A stretch of 43,446 nt of DNA, from assembly GCA_025463125.1 (NCBI GenBank), contig JAOAPX010000107.1, forward strand, positions 1 through 43,446, written 5' to 3'. This stretch comes from Acidobacteriota bacterium (GTDB taxonomy: Bacteria > Acidobacteriota > Blastocatellia > Pyrinomonadales > Pyrinomonadaceae). The notes below the pieces were generated by a model that did no database searches, was not told the origin of the DNA, and saw only the letters and a list, made by a program, of their open reading frames with translations. How positions within the stretch are numbered: position 1 is the stretch's first letter; every line of letters begins with the position of its first letter. Both the position numbers and the translations under genes were made by a program. This document shows, piece by piece, positions 1 through 8,882 of this stretch.

Positions 1-2
1 TG

Positions 3-104
3 GAAAGACCTTTTGATTTACACGCTTCAAAAGGAATTATTGCAGAGTTAGCTTTTGGTTATTGCTGTTTGAGAGAAATGGCAAACGATGATAAACATCG
101 TTAG
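3..104 (+). CDS. C-terminal end of an unidentified protein (5' truncated by window edge)
   Basis: A reading frame open from the window edge ends at a TAG at 102-104 and gives 33 residues, including the stretch HASKGIIAELAFGYCCLREM. I do not recognise the family. The following 180 bases are AT-rich and hold no gene, and a bidirectional-looking terminator at 283-317 could serve this gene and the opposing protease gene. The reading is supported only by the open frame to the edge and by the terminator, so a chance frame is possible. Confidence 0.35.
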   Translation, partial: ERPFDLHASKGIIAELAFGYCCLREMANDDKHR

Positions 105-282
105 TTGATAATAATAAGTGTTAAAAACAGATGTGTCAAGAAATCTTTTTATTTCAATAATCCGCGGTTTAAAAACTTTTTCGTTTTTGCGCTCGAATTT
201 GCGCTTGAATTAATAATCTCAAGCCTTTTCGCTCACAGGCGTGAGAAAGATCGAATAATCAAAAAGATAAAAAAAGAAAAAA

Positions 283-317
283 TCCCTGCCGAATTCTCGG
301 TCGGCAGGGATTTTTTT
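283..317. terminator. Bidirectional Rho-independent terminator
   Basis: A perfect 10-bp inverted repeat (TCCCTGCCGA at 283-292, TCGGCAGGGA at 301-310) encloses an 8-nt loop. It is flanked by an A-tract on the left and seven T on the right, so it can terminate both the unknown plus-strand gene and the minus-strand M48 protease gene ending at 336. Confidence 0.85.
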
Positions 318-335
318 AATTTATGGATTTTTCAA

Positions 336-1745
336 TTAATCGTTCAAACGAAGCGAGCGAACGATATTGCGAAAAGCGTTGTTGTAGCTTGAAGCTTCCT
401 GTTCGGGCGCAACCATCGCCACGTAGAACAAACTGCCGTCGCGAAGCTGCGTCGTATAGATCGTAACAACTTCGTTTCTGCCGGTTATCGGAGAACGTCC
501 GGACAGAACGGTCGCCAGCGCTTGCCGGTTGCCGAGCGAAGTTTGCGAATAGTTCGAGCTTTGCCGCAAATAGTTATTGCTTTGCAGCACGCCGTTTACA
601 TATTGATCGGCGGCTTGTCGCAGATTATTGCCGTTCGTCTGCGCGACGCCGATCATAACGCCGTGCGTAATTCCGCTGTCGCCGTAAGCGCCTTCGGGCG
701 CAAACTGAACCGATCCCTGTGATTCAAAACTGCGCCAGTTGTTCGGCACGTTCAATTGAATCCAGTTTCCGCTTCTGTAAACCTGCGTTCTTGACGAAGG
801 AAATTGTACGCGGCTCGAATATCTGCCGCCCGCCGTCGGATTGCTTCCGGCTTGTCCGCTTCCGTATTGCGGATTGCGGGAAATCTCCTCCATCGACTGA
901 GCGCGCGGAAAACCCGTCAGGCGACTTTGAACGCGTTCAAACTGCGCCGAATTTCGAATCGGATTATTAACGCGCAGCATCTGCGCTTCGCGATTAATAC
1001 TGTTGTAGCGATTGCCCGGGTTCGGGTGGCTGCTGAGCCATTCCGGGGCGCGGCTTCCGCCGGATTGCTGCTCGATGGTGCGAAACATATTGGCTAAATC
1101 ACGCGGATCATAACCGGCATTCGCCATAATTTGAGAACCGAGAATGTCAGCCTGCGTTTCATATTCGCGGCTGTAGCGCGTAAACGCCGCCCCGACAATC
1201 GTCTGCCCGATCGCCGCGCCGGTTTGCCCGCCCAGGATCGCGCCGCCTAAAATCGCGCCGATGCCGAGAATCTGATTTCCCGGGCTGCTCAATTTTGTTT
1301 GCTGCGCGGTTGCGTGACGGAGCGCGACGTGGCTGATTTCGTGCGCCATAACGCCAGCCATCTCTCCCTCGTTGCGCGCCGCCTGAATCATTCCGCGATT
1401 AACGTACATCGGTCCGCCCGGCAGCGCAAAAGCGTTAATATCGCTGGCGTTAACTACCTTAAAGCTATAATCGAATTCAGGCTGACGAAACTGCGCAGGA
1501 ATCGCGCTCACTAAGCGTTCACCGACCGTTTCGACGTAACGCTGCGTTTCGCTGTCATTTAGAAGCGGAAACTGCCTGTTAACCTGCATCGCCGCTTCGC
1601 GTCCTATTTTGACGTCTTCCTGAACTCTGTACTTGTTCTTCGGCATCGAAATGCGTGTTTGCCCGATCGAAACGATCGGCATAACGAGCAGTGCCCATGC
1701 CACCGTCAAAGCTGCTAAATTTTTCCCCAAATAATATTTTTTCAT
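336..1745 (-). CDS. Secreted M48-family zinc metalloprotease with C-terminal PsbP/DUF1795-like region
   Basis: This 469-residue protein begins with a Sec signal peptide (hydrophobic segment about 10-27). It carries the M48 active site HEISH at 135-139, with zinc ligands H135 and H139 and catalytic E136. The third ligand is probably E196 in the REYETQAD segment. A Gly/Ala-rich membrane-like stretch (about 160-187) separates the two, as in BepA/YfgC and Oma1-type proteases of the periplasm. From about 310 on there is a separate domain with the VPNNW and RNIVRSL pattern of PsbP/DUF1795-like lipid- or protein-associated domains. The gene stands alone and faces away from pst. By family the likely role is periplasmic protein quality control, but the exact substrate cannot be read from sequence. 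Confidence 0.9.
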   Translation of the reverse strand: MKKYYLGKNLAALTVAWALLVMPIVSIGQTRISMPKNKYRVQEDVKIGREAAMQVNRQFPLLNDSETQRYVETVGERLVSAIPAQFRQPEFDYSFKVVNASDINAFALPGGPMYVNRGMIQAARNEGEMAGVMAHEISHVALRHATAQQTKLSSPGNQILGIGAILGGAILGGQTGAAIGQTIVGAAFTRYSREYETQADILGSQIMANAGYDPRDLANMFRTIEQQSGGSRAPEWLSSHPNPGNRYNSINREAQMLRVNNPIRNSAQFERVQSRLTGFPRAQSMEEISRNPQYGSGQAGSNPTAGGRYSSRVQFPSSRTQVYRSGNWIQLNVPNNWRSFESQGSVQFAPEGAYGDSGITHGVMIGVAQTNGNNLRQAADQYVNGVLQSNNYLRQSSNYSQTSLGNRQALATVLSGRSPITGRNEVVTIYTTQLRDGSLFYVAMVAPEQEASSYNNAFRNIVRSLRLND

Positions 1746-1970
1746 TTCTCCCCCTTAATGTTTTCCAGTTTCTGCAAGCCTTTATAATAAACGATAAAGA
1801 CCGTTAATGCTCATTTATGATGAATTTTCCGCCATCGCAAGTTTGCCGCAATATGCGGAACCAAAAAGCTTTATCAAAGAAACGCCCCGGGAAGATCGAC
1901 TGCGCAAACGAGAAAACACCTATTTCACAACCGCTGGTCGCGCGTTTACGCGAAGGAATATTAGAAACGT

Positions 1971-1989
1971 GTTAAATCGATGTTAAATC
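1971..1989 (+). promoter_or_regulatory. Candidate Pho box: tandem GTTAAATC repeats with 11-bp period
   Basis: Two identical 8-mers GTTAAATC (1971-1978 and 1982-1989) are separated by 3 bp, giving the 11-bp period bound by PhoB-type regulators. Cyanobacterial Pho boxes have this layout: 8-bp TTAA-centred units with 3-bp spacers. A weaker TTAA unit at 2003-2010 reaches the -35 region of the pstS promoter. The 416-bp gap 1746-2161 holds this site, the promoter and a leader of about 120 nt; I see no gene in it. Confidence 0.6.
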
Positions 1990-2003
1990 AGCAGGCTAAA
2001 AAA

Positions 2004-2031
2004 TTAACGCGCCGGAAAAGTTACGTATAAT
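2004..2031 (+). promoter_or_regulatory. Predicted sigma-70 promoter of pstSCAB-phoU
   Basis: A perfect -10 box TATAAT lies at 2026-2031. A poor -35 (TTAACG, 2004-2009) sits 16 bp upstream and abuts the tandem Pho-box-like repeats. A weak -35 next to activator repeats is the usual layout of PhoB-activated promoters. Confidence 0.55.
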
Positions 2032-2161
2032 TTAACCGAGAAACGAACGAAGCCTGAACTGTATTTGGAAAACTTACAATAAAAACTGTTCCGCTTTACT
2101 GTTCGTTTTTATATACATTCTTTTTATAAAAAGCGGTTTTACGTAACTTCAGGAGAGTTTA

Positions 2162-3271
2162 ATGTTTAATAAAATCTTTTTTAAGAAAAATTTAATCAGC
2201 TTGTTTATTTTGTCGGTCGCCGTTATCGGCTCGGCTTGCAGCGGTCAGCCGATGGGACAGCAAAGCGGCGGCGGAGGCTCGGCTGCGAGCGGCGGCAGTT
2301 TGCGCCTGCAAGGTTCGGGCGCGAGTTTTCCGAAACCGATTTACGAAAAATGGGTGAGCGAATACGGGAAGATTAACCCAAACGTCAAAATAGATTATCA
2401 ATCGACCGGCTCGGGCGCCGGGCAAAAAGCGGCTCTGGCAAAAACCGCCGATTTCGGCGCGTCTGACGATCCGATGAGCGATGAAGACTTAAAAAGCGCC
2501 GGCGGTGAGCTTCTGCATATTCCGACCGTTTTGGGCGCGGTCGTTTTGACTTACAATTTACCTGAAGTAAAAGAGCCTCTGAAACTTTCCGGCGAAACGA
2601 TCGCCGACGTTTATCTCGGCAATATAAAAAAATGGAACGACGAGCGCATCAAAAAAGACAATCCGAATTTGAATTTGCCCGACGCGGATATTTTGCCGGT
2701 TTACCGCGCCGATTCGAGCGGAACATCAGCCGTTTTCACGGACTTTCTAGCGAAAACCGTTCCGGCGTGGAAAGAAAAAGTCGGGATGAACAAACAGCCG
2801 AGCTGGATTACGGGCGTCGGCGTCGGCGCGAAAGGCAATGACGGCGTTATGGGACAGGTAAAACAAACGCCTAATTCGATCGGCTACGTCGAGCTGACCT
2901 TTGCCAAAGCCAACAGCCTGCCGACGGCGCGCGTAAAAAACAAAACCGGCGCTTTCGTCGAAGCTACGCTCGAAAGCGTTTCGGCAGCCGCCGCCACGGC
3001 TCAGATGCCCGAGGACCTTCGCGTGCAAATCACAAACGCGGACGGCGCGGGCGCTTACCCGATTTCCAGCTACACATATATTTTAGTTTACAAAGATCAG
3101 TCTGACGCGGCGAAAGGAAAAGCTTTAGCCGATTTTTTGTGGTGGGCGACGCACGACGGCGAAAAATTCACGCAAGATTTGCATTACGCGCCGCTTCCGC
3201 CTGAAGTCGTCGTAAAAGTCGAAGCGAAAATCAATTCGATGACGGCAAGCGGAAAAACTTTGCGGCAATAA
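2162..3271 (+). CDS. pstS: Phosphate ABC transporter, substrate-binding protein PstS
   Basis: This is the 369-residue phosphate-binding component of the high-affinity Pst transporter. The N-terminus has a basic start, a hydrophobic core and Cys26 preceded by GSA. It is therefore probably a lipoprotein signal, although the residue at -3 is not the preferred Leu. A Gly/Ser linker follows. Phosphate-binding loops are visible as GSGASFPKPIYEKW, STGSGAG and DSSGTSAVF, all typical of PstS. AGGAGA lies 5 nt before the ATG. It is the first gene of the pst operon behind the Pho-box-like element, and phosphate starvation control is inferred from that. Confidence 0.95.
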   Translation: MFNKIFFKKNLISLFILSVAVIGSACSGQPMGQQSGGGGSAASGGSLRLQGSGASFPKPIYEKWVSEYGKINPNVKIDYQSTGSGAGQKAALAKTADFGASDDPMSDEDLKSAGGELLHIPTVLGAVVLTYNLPEVKEPLKLSGETIADVYLGNIKKWNDERIKKDNPNLNLPDADILPVYRADSSGTSAVFTDFLAKTVPAWKEKVGMNKQPSWITGVGVGAKGNDGVMGQVKQTPNSIGYVELTFAKANSLPTARVKNKTGAFVEATLESVSAAAATAQMPEDLRVQITNADGAGAYPISSYTYILVYKDQSDAAKGKALADFLWWATHDGEKFTQDLHYAPLPPEVVVKVEAKINSMTASGKTLRQ

Positions 3272-3292
3272 AAACAAGCGGCGTTAAGGCGA

Positions 3293-3324
3293 GAAGCGAA
3301 TAGTAAAAAAGTATTATTCGCTTC
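3293..3324 (+). promoter_or_regulatory. Stem-loop between pstS and pstC
   Basis: GAAGCGAATA (3293-3302) pairs perfectly with TATTCGCTTC (3315-3324). T-rich sequence follows, but no clean T-run. A hairpin here commonly protects the pstS message or partly terminates transcription, so that the binding protein is made in excess over the membrane subunits. That role is inferred. The segment 3299-3360 can also fold as a longer AT-rich inverted repeat. Confidence 0.5.
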
Positions 3325-3364
3325 GGCTTTTCGCTTTTAATTATTTACTTTTAACTATTGAGCT

Positions 3365-4294
3365 ATGTCACAAACCGGGACAATCGGCGACAAATTATTT
3401 CGTTCGGTTTTATTAATTGCCGCCGCGAGCATTTTGGTAATCGTCGCGGCGATACTTTATATGATGGTGCAGAATTCCCTGCCGACCATCGAAAGATTCG
3501 GTGTCGGATTTCTAACCGGGCGCGAATGGAAACCGGCTCAGGAAGAATTCGGCGCGCTGCCGTTCATTTACGGAACGCTTGCGTCTTCGATTATCGCGCT
3601 CGTTCTTTCGATTCCGATTTCGCTCGGCGTCGCCATTTATATGGTCGAGCAGGCTCCGAAAAAGCTTGCCCGCCCGATCGCTTTTTTAATCGAGCTGCTG
3701 GCGGCGATTCCTTCGGTCGTTTACGGGCTTTGGGGAATTTTCGTGCTCGCGCCGTTTATACGCGATTATCTCGGCGTTTTTTTGCAGGATTATTTCGGCT
3801 GGCTGCCGTTTTTTCAAGGTCGTCTGACCGGAATCGGGATGCTGACCGGCGGTATAATTTTAGCCTTGATGATCACGCCGATCATCACGTCGGTCGTTCG
3901 AGATGTGCTCGAAGCCGTGCCGACGACGCAGCGCGAGGCGGCGCTCGCGCTCGGCGCGACCGAATGGGAAACGACGCGAATCGTTCTCGGCAACGCGGCT
4001 TCGGGCATTGCGGGCGCTGTCGTTCTGGGCTTGGGACGCGCGATCGGCGAAACGATGGCGATAACGATGGTCATCGGAAATTCGGCGCAGATTTCCATTT
4101 CTTTGTTTGAACCGGCAAATACGATCGCATCGCTTCTGGCGTCTAATTTCGCCGAAGCGACCGACAAAATTTATATGAGCGCTTTGATTGAAATCGGCTT
4201 GGTTTTATTTCTCGTGACGTTCGTCGTCAATGCGCTGGCGAAACTTTTGATCTTAAAAGTGGCAAGCGGCACCAACAGCGCGAAACACGCTTAA
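3365..4294 (+). CDS. pstC: Phosphate ABC transporter permease PstC
   Basis: This 309-residue inner-membrane permease has about six hydrophobic segments, the first at about 16-36. The conserved cytoplasmic EAA loop that contacts PstB is at about 188-215 (VPTTQREAALALGATEWETTR). The motif GRAIGETMAI follows, as is typical of the PstC/PstA pair. The ATG is preceded by a weak GAG. It lies 93 bp after pstS, beyond a stem-loop, and 43 bp before pstA. PstC pairs with PstA to form the phosphate channel. Confidence 0.95.
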   Translation: MSQTGTIGDKLFRSVLLIAAASILVIVAAILYMMVQNSLPTIERFGVGFLTGREWKPAQEEFGALPFIYGTLASSIIALVLSIPISLGVAIYMVEQAPKKLARPIAFLIELLAAIPSVVYGLWGIFVLAPFIRDYLGVFLQDYFGWLPFFQGRLTGIGMLTGGIILALMITPIITSVVRDVLEAVPTTQREAALALGATEWETTRIVLGNAASGIAGAVVLGLGRAIGETMAITMVIGNSAQISISLFEPANTIASLLASNFAEATDKIYMSALIEIGLVLFLVTFVVNALAKLLILKVASGTNSAKHA

Positions 4295-4337
4295 GCTTAT
4301 CTTGCAAAAGTTTTGAAAGCTTTGAACCTGAAAACAA

Positions 4338-5183
4338 ATGTCGGAAAACAATTTACAGAATCACAGCCGCAGAAAAATCATTAGCCGAATAATGACGCTT
4401 TTGACAGCCGCGTGCACTTTTTTCGCGATCGGGATTTTGCTGCTGATTATTTCATACATTGCCGTAAGAGGCGTTTCATCGCTTAGCCTGCAATTTTTAA
4501 TCGACACGCCGAAACCGGTCGGCGAAGGCGGCGGCATCGGGAACGCGATTCTCGGATCGGCGATAATGACAGCGCTTGCGGCGCTCATCGGTTTACCGTT
4601 AGGCATCGGCGCGGGCATTTATCTGGCGGAATTCGGCAACGGCTGGTTCGGCAAAATCACGCGCTTTGTAGCCGACACTTTGATCGGCGTGCCTTCGATC
4701 ATCATCGGCATTTTCGTTTACACGCTCGTCGTTTTGCCGATGGGCAGACAATCGGGTTTGGCGGGCGGCATCGCTTTAGCTTTGATTATGATCCCGATCG
4801 TCGCGCGAACGACCGAGGAAATGATCCGGCTCGTGCCGAATTCGATGCGCGAAGGAGCGCTCGCGCTCGGCGCTCCGCAGTGGCGCGTCACGATGAACAT
4901 CGTTTTGCCAGCCGCTTCGACGGGAATCGCGACCGGCGCGATGCTGGCTATCGCGAGGATTACGGGCGAAACCGCTCCGCTTTTGTTTACGGCTTTAAAT
5001 AGCCGTTTTTACAACGGTTACCTCGATCAGCCGATGGCGTCTTTAACCGTTCAGATTTTTAACTACGCGACCGGTCCGTTTGAAGTCGAGCACGCGATGG
5101 CTTGGGCGGCAACGCTGATCCTGGTCGGGCTTATTTTACTTATTAATATTACGGTTCGCTTTTTAACGCGCAAGAAATTTTAA
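4338..5183 (+). CDS. pstA: Phosphate ABC transporter permease PstA
   Basis: This 281-residue second channel subunit of Pst has six predicted membrane segments, starting at about 15-45. The EAA loop reads RLVPNSMREGALALGAPQWR, followed by GETAPLLFTAL, which is typical of PstA. It lies between pstC and pstB with short gaps (43 and 56 bp), as in the canonical operon. No strong ribosome-binding site is visible. This is common in the window, so the start rests on family alignment. Confidence 0.95.
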   Translation: MSENNLQNHSRRKIISRIMTLLTAACTFFAIGILLLIISYIAVRGVSSLSLQFLIDTPKPVGEGGGIGNAILGSAIMTALAALIGLPLGIGAGIYLAEFGNGWFGKITRFVADTLIGVPSIIIGIFVYTLVVLPMGRQSGLAGGIALALIMIPIVARTTEEMIRLVPNSMREGALALGAPQWRVTMNIVLPAASTGIATGAMLAIARITGETAPLLFTALNSRFYNGYLDQPMASLTVQIFNYATGPFEVEHAMAWAATLILVGLILLINITVRFLTRKKF

Positions 5184-5239
5184 CGAAACAGTTTTTTTTC
5201 ACTTAAAATAGTTTTTCACTAAACAATTTACATAGAATA

Positions 5240-5998
5240 ATGCAAAGCAAAATCAGCATTTCAAATTTAGATTTTTATTACGGCAAAACGCAGGCTCTGT
5301 TCGATATTTCGATGGAAATTCCCGAACGCCAGGTCGTCGCGTTTATCGGTCCGTCGGGCTGCGGAAAATCCACTTTTCTCAGAACTTTGAACCGTATGAA
5401 CGACACGATCCCGATCGCGCGAGCCGAAGGCGTCGTCAAGATCGACGGCGAAAACATTTACGCGCCCGGAACCGACGTCGTCGCGCTGCGGCGCAAGGTC
5501 GGAATGGTTTTTCAAAAGTCGAACCCGTTTCCGAAATCGATTTTCGAAAACGTCGCCTACGGCATACGCATCAACGGGCTTCATAAAAACAAAGCGGATT
5601 TGCAGGAAAGAGTCGAAAAAGCACTGCGCGATGCCGCGCTTTTAAACGAAGTAAAAGACCGCCTGAACAGTTCGGCTTTCGGGCTTTCCGGCGGACAGCA
5701 GCAGCGCCTCTGCATCGCTCGCGCGCTCGCTGTTCAGCCGGAAGTTATCCTGATGGACGAACCGGCTTCGGCGCTCGATCCGATCGCGACGCAAAAAATC
5801 GAAGAACTCGTCGTCGAGCTCAAAAAACAATATTCGATCGTTATCGTCACGCACAACATGCAGCAGGCTTCGCGCGTTTCCGATAAGACGGCGTTTTTCA
5901 TGCTCGGAAAATTGATCGAATTTAACCCGACGCAAAAAATGTTTACAAACCCGGACGAACGCTTGACCGAAGATTATATTACGGGTAGATTCGGCTAG
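5240..5998 (+). CDS. pstB: Phosphate ABC transporter ATP-binding protein PstB
   Basis: This is the 252-residue ATPase of the Pst transporter and has all ABC motifs: Walker [10 protein letters not shown] (about 36-44), Q-loop region [15 protein letters not shown], signature LSGGQQQRL (about 152-160), Walker [14 protein letters not shown] and the H-loop THNMQQA. The length and the [16 protein letters not shown] segment are specific for PstB rather than other importers. The product couples ATP hydrolysis to phosphate import through PstCA on the cytoplasmic face. Confidence 0.97.
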   Translation: MQSKISISNLDFYYGKTQALFDISMEIPERQVVAFIGPSGCGKSTFLRTLNRMNDTIPIARAEGVVKIDGENIYAPGTDVVALRRKVGMVFQKSNPFPKSIFENVAYGIRINGLHKNKADLQERVEKALRDAALLNEVKDRLNSSAFGLSGGQQQRLCIARALAVQPEVILMDEPASALDPIATQKIEELVVELKKQYSIVIVTHNMQQASRVSDKTAFFMLGKLIEFNPTQKMFTNPDERLTEDYITGRFG

Positions 5999-6101
5999 TA
6001 TCGCACGGGTTTGCGGGCGAAGCCGGCAAAATTAAATAATTATAGTTTTGTATGCTGTTTAACAAAGAATTGATTTTTGTTGTGTTAAATTATTAAAGAA
6101 A

Positions 6102-6764
6102 ATGGAAAATCGTTTATTAGACCAACAACTCGACCTTTTGCGCGATAAGATTTTACTGCTCGGCGGAACGACCGAGGCGGCGCTGCACCGCGCGATGCAG
6201 TCCCTGACGGAACGCGACAGCGAGCTCGCTAAAAAGGTGATGGACGAGGATCGGATCATCGACCAGATGGAGCTCGAAATCGACCGCCTGTCGGTGGAAA
6301 TTCTGGCTCTGCAAAAACCCGCCGCCCACGATTTGCGTTTTGTCATCTCGGTCGCAAAGATCACGCCGATTTTGGAACGCATCGCCGACCACGCCGGAAG
6401 CATCGCCGAAGCGGCAATAAAAATAAACCAGGAACCGCAGCTGAAAAACTACATAGATATGCCGCTGATGGCGGAGATTGCCGCGGAAATGCTGCGCACG
6501 GCGCTCGACGCCTTCACATCGGAAGACGCCGCCGTTTCGCGCGAAGTTATTCTGCGGGACCAGAAAATCGACGAATGTTATCACCGCGTTTTCGACGAGC
6601 TGATACGGATAATGATTAATAATCCGCAGGCGGCGACCTGCGCCGCGCATCTTATGTTTGTCGCCAAACACCTGGAGCGCATCGGCGATTACGTTAAAGA
6701 CATTTGCGAGCTGAACGTTTACCTGCGCGAAGCCGCATTTATCAAACACAGTCCTAATCAATAA
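6102..6764 (+). CDS. phoU: Phosphate signalling regulator PhoU
   Basis: This 220-residue all-helical protein has two PhoU repeats, each with the E/DxxxD metal-binding pattern (for example DRIIDQMELEIDR and DQKIDECYHRVFDELIRI). PhoU is known to link the Pst transporter to the PhoR kinase and to damp phosphate uptake when phosphate is plentiful. It is the last gene of the pst unit, 103 bp after pstB, and is followed by a terminator at 6792. No phoR or phoB gene is in this window. Confidence 0.95.
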   Translation: MENRLLDQQLDLLRDKILLLGGTTEAALHRAMQSLTERDSELAKKVMDEDRIIDQMELEIDRLSVEILALQKPAAHDLRFVISVAKITPILERIADHAGSIAEAAIKINQEPQLKNYIDMPLMAEIAAEMLRTALDAFTSEDAAVSREVILRDQKIDECYHRVFDELIRIMINNPQAATCAAHLMFVAKHLERIGDYVKDICELNVYLREAAFIKHSPNQ

Positions 6765-6791
6765 TTACGTCTTCGGCAATCGCATAATCTT

Positions 6792-6822
6792 AAAAACCGT
6801 CATTTAAGCTGGCGGTTTTTTG
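6792..6822 (+). terminator. Terminator of the pst-phoU operon
   Basis: AAAAACCGTC (6792-6801) pairs with GGCGGTTTTT (6811-6820) with one G-U, around a 9-nt loop. The T-tract is part of the right arm and continues past it. It ends the pstSCAB-phoU unit before the DUF47-pit pair. Confidence 0.8.
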
Positions 6823-6915
6823 TTGTTGCTTATGTTAAATTCGATAATAGACAAGCCGAACATCATCGGATATATTTTAATTTCTCAATTCAAGTGAAAC
6901 GGAGACTACAATAAA

Positions 6916-7536
6916 ATGGCTTTTAGTTTATTGCCGCGCGAGGATGAATATTTTACATTTTTTTCGCAAATGACCGAAAAAATTCAAGAGGCTTCCGACA
7001 TTTTGGTTGAAATGCTTAACGGCAGCAGCGAAGATTTTGCAAAATTCACCAAGCGCATTAAGGATGCCGAACACGCCTGTGATGAGCTGGGTCATCAAAT
7101 CACAATCAAATTAAACAAATCGTTTATCACGCCTTTCGACCGTGAAGATATTTACACGCTTTCGGTCGCGCTCGATGACGTCTGCGATTACATCGATGCC
7201 GGCGCGCGCGCTATCGTTATGTACGATATTTACGAGATCAACGATTACGCGCGAAACTTCGCGAGAGTTATTCAGAGCCTGGCGAAAGAGCTTAACTCGG
7301 CTGTTTTGCTGCTGAAAAAGCCTGACGGAATGAGCCGTCATATCGTTGAAATCCACCGGCTCGAGAATGAAGCCGACGAAATTTATTTTCGTGCCATCGG
7401 CGAGCTTTTCAAACAACCTACCGACCCGATTTCGCTGATCAAATGGAAAGAATTGTATGAAATTCTCGAAAATGCGACGGACCGCTGCGAATCGGTCGCC
7501 AACATCATCGAAAGCATAATCCTGAAACACAACTAA
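6916..7536 (+). CDS. DUF47 (PhoU-like) Pit accessory protein
   Basis: This 206-residue, wholly helical protein of the DUF47/YkaA family is related in fold to PhoU (segments AEHACDELGHQIT and ENEADEIYFRAIGEL hold the acidic metal-binding patterns). Members are usually encoded directly upstream of a Pit permease and are thought to regulate it. That arrangement holds here, with pit starting 80 bp downstream. The gene has a GGAG at 6900-6903, 12 nt before the ATG. A single GTTAAATTCGAT at 6834-6845 resembles the pstS Pho-box word, but it is not tandem and so carries little weight. Confidence 0.9.
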   Translation: MAFSLLPREDEYFTFFSQMTEKIQEASDILVEMLNGSSEDFAKFTKRIKDAEHACDELGHQITIKLNKSFITPFDREDIYTLSVALDDVCDYIDAGARAIVMYDIYEINDYARNFARVIQSLAKELNSAVLLLKKPDGMSRHIVEIHRLENEADEIYFRAIGELFKQPTDPISLIKWKELYEILENATDRCESVANIIESIILKHN

Positions 7537-7539
7537 TTA

Positions 7540-7614
7540 ATAGTGAATGTTGAATTATTAATGATTAATAAAACAAGTCATTCAACAATCATCATTTGCC
7601 ATTCGCCATTAAAT
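7540..7614. repeat. AT-rich imperfect inverted repeat (intergenic repeat family, copy A)
   Basis: The gap between the DUF47 gene and pit is built of words such as TAATAGTGAATG, TTAATGATTAAT, CATTCAACAATCATC and TTGCCATTCGCCATTA. The right half read in reverse (TAATGGCGAATGGCAAATG) matches the left half loosely. It also resembles the larger element at 13152-13256, which has the same words. I infer a dispersed intergenic repeat. Confidence 0.5.
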
Positions 7615-7616
7615 TT

Positions 7617-8660
7617 ATGGAAGCTACAACTGCGCTGGTTGTCTTTATCATTGTCGTCGCGCTCATTTTCGATTACACAAACGGAATGCATGACGCCGCC
7701 AATTCGATTGCAACGGTCGTTTCTACACGCGTTTTATCGCCCGGCGTAGCCGTCGCCTGGGCTGCGTTTTTCAACTTTATCGCTTTTGCCGTTTTCGGTA
7801 CGAGCGTCGCTAAAATGATCGGCGGCGGGTTGGTCGATCTAAAACCGATTCCGCAGGATTTTCACCTGTACGTTTTACTGGCGGGACTTGTCGGAGTCAT
7901 CACCTGGAATCTAATTACGTGGTATTTAGGCTTGCCGACTTCCAGCTCGCACGCGCTGATCGGCGGTTACGCGGGCGCGGCAATTGCCGCATCGGGCGGC
8001 TTCAGCGTGATTATCTCGTCCGGCTGGTATCTGACGCTTTCGTTTATCGTGCTCGCGCCGCTGATGGGTATGAGTCTCGGATTTTTGTTGATGCTCGCGG
8101 TATTCTGGATTTTCCGCAAAACTTCGATTGCGAAAGTCGATAAGGGATTTCGCGTCGGGCAGCTTTTTTCCGCCGCCGCATACTCGCTCGGACACGGCGG
8201 AAACGACGCGCAGAAAACGATGGGAATTATCACAGCGGTTTTGATAGCGGGCGGATTTTTAGGCACAGCCGCCGACGGCAAACTGCCCGAACCGCCGCTC
8301 TGGGTGATTCTCTCGGCGCATAGCGCGATCGCTCTCGGAACATTGACAGGCGGCTGGAGAATCGTGAAAACGATGGGTTCCAAAATCGCCAAGCTGCAGC
8401 CGGTCGGCGGTTTCTGCGCTGAAACAGCCGGCGCGATTACTTTGGCGATCGCTACGCACTTCGGCATACCCGTTTCGACAACGCACACGATTACGGGCGC
8501 GATAGTCGGAGTCGGTTCGACCAAAAGGCTTTCGGCTGTTAAATGGGGCGTTGCGGGAAGAATCGTCTGGGCTTGGGTTTTGACGATCCCGGCAGCCGGA
8601 ATTATCGCGGCTATCTCTTATTTTCTGATTGTCGGGATTGATAGAATTGTCGGCAGGTAA
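7617..8660 (+). CDS. pit: Low-affinity inorganic phosphate transporter, Pit family
   Basis: This is a 347-residue inner-membrane phosphate/cation symporter (PiT, PF01384) with about ten hydrophobic segments. Both signature repeats are visible: N-terminal DYTNGMHDAANSIATVVSTR and C-terminal GHGGNDAQKTMGIIT, plus GLPTSSSHALIGG and GIPVSTTHTITGAIVG. I chose the ATG at 7617, which begins MEATTALVVF just before the first membrane helix. The in-frame ATG at 7596 adds seven residues lying in the repeat-like intergenic DNA, and neither start has a clear ribosome-binding site. With the DUF47 gene it forms a second phosphate uptake unit next to pst. Confidence 0.93.
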   Translation: MEATTALVVFIIVVALIFDYTNGMHDAANSIATVVSTRVLSPGVAVAWAAFFNFIAFAVFGTSVAKMIGGGLVDLKPIPQDFHLYVLLAGLVGVITWNLITWYLGLPTSSSHALIGGYAGAAIAASGGFSVIISSGWYLTLSFIVLAPLMGMSLGFLLMLAVFWIFRKTSIAKVDKGFRVGQLFSAAAYSLGHGGNDAQKTMGIITAVLIAGGFLGTAADGKLPEPPLWVILSAHSAIALGTLTGGWRIVKTMGSKIAKLQPVGGFCAETAGAITLAIATHFGIPVSTTHTITGAIVGVGSTKRLSAVKWGVAGRIVWAWVLTIPAAGIIAAISYFLIVGIDRIVGR

Positions 8661-8740
8661 AATTCGCGTTCACCGGCTGACTTTTAAAAAAAGCGTTTAG
8701 TTCGGAGATTTTGCCGCTGAAGATATAAAAACGAACGTTT

Positions 8741-8789
8741 AAGAAAACGCTCCGCAAATTTACATTGCGGAGCGTTTTCTTGTTTTTTT
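8741..8789 (+). terminator. Strong Rho-independent terminator after pit
   Basis: A perfect 17-bp stem (AAGAAAACGCTCCGCAA at 8741-8757, TTGCGGAGCGTTTTCTT at 8765-8781) with a 7-nt loop is followed by G and a run of seven T. It can end transcription from the DUF47-pit pair. Confidence 0.9.
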
Positions 8790-8882
8790 GTTTGTGAAAA
8801 AATACAGCTTTACCCGGACGGCTTGAAGCGGCGCGAAATCTCCTCGTTCATCCGCTTCCTATTCTTTTCGCGTCCAAACCGC

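Noticed and set aside
6010..6030. Intrinsic terminator between pstB and phoU
   Set aside because: TTTGCGGGC/GCCGGCAAA forms an imperfect stem with a 3-nt loop but has no T-run. phoU follows in the normal operon position.
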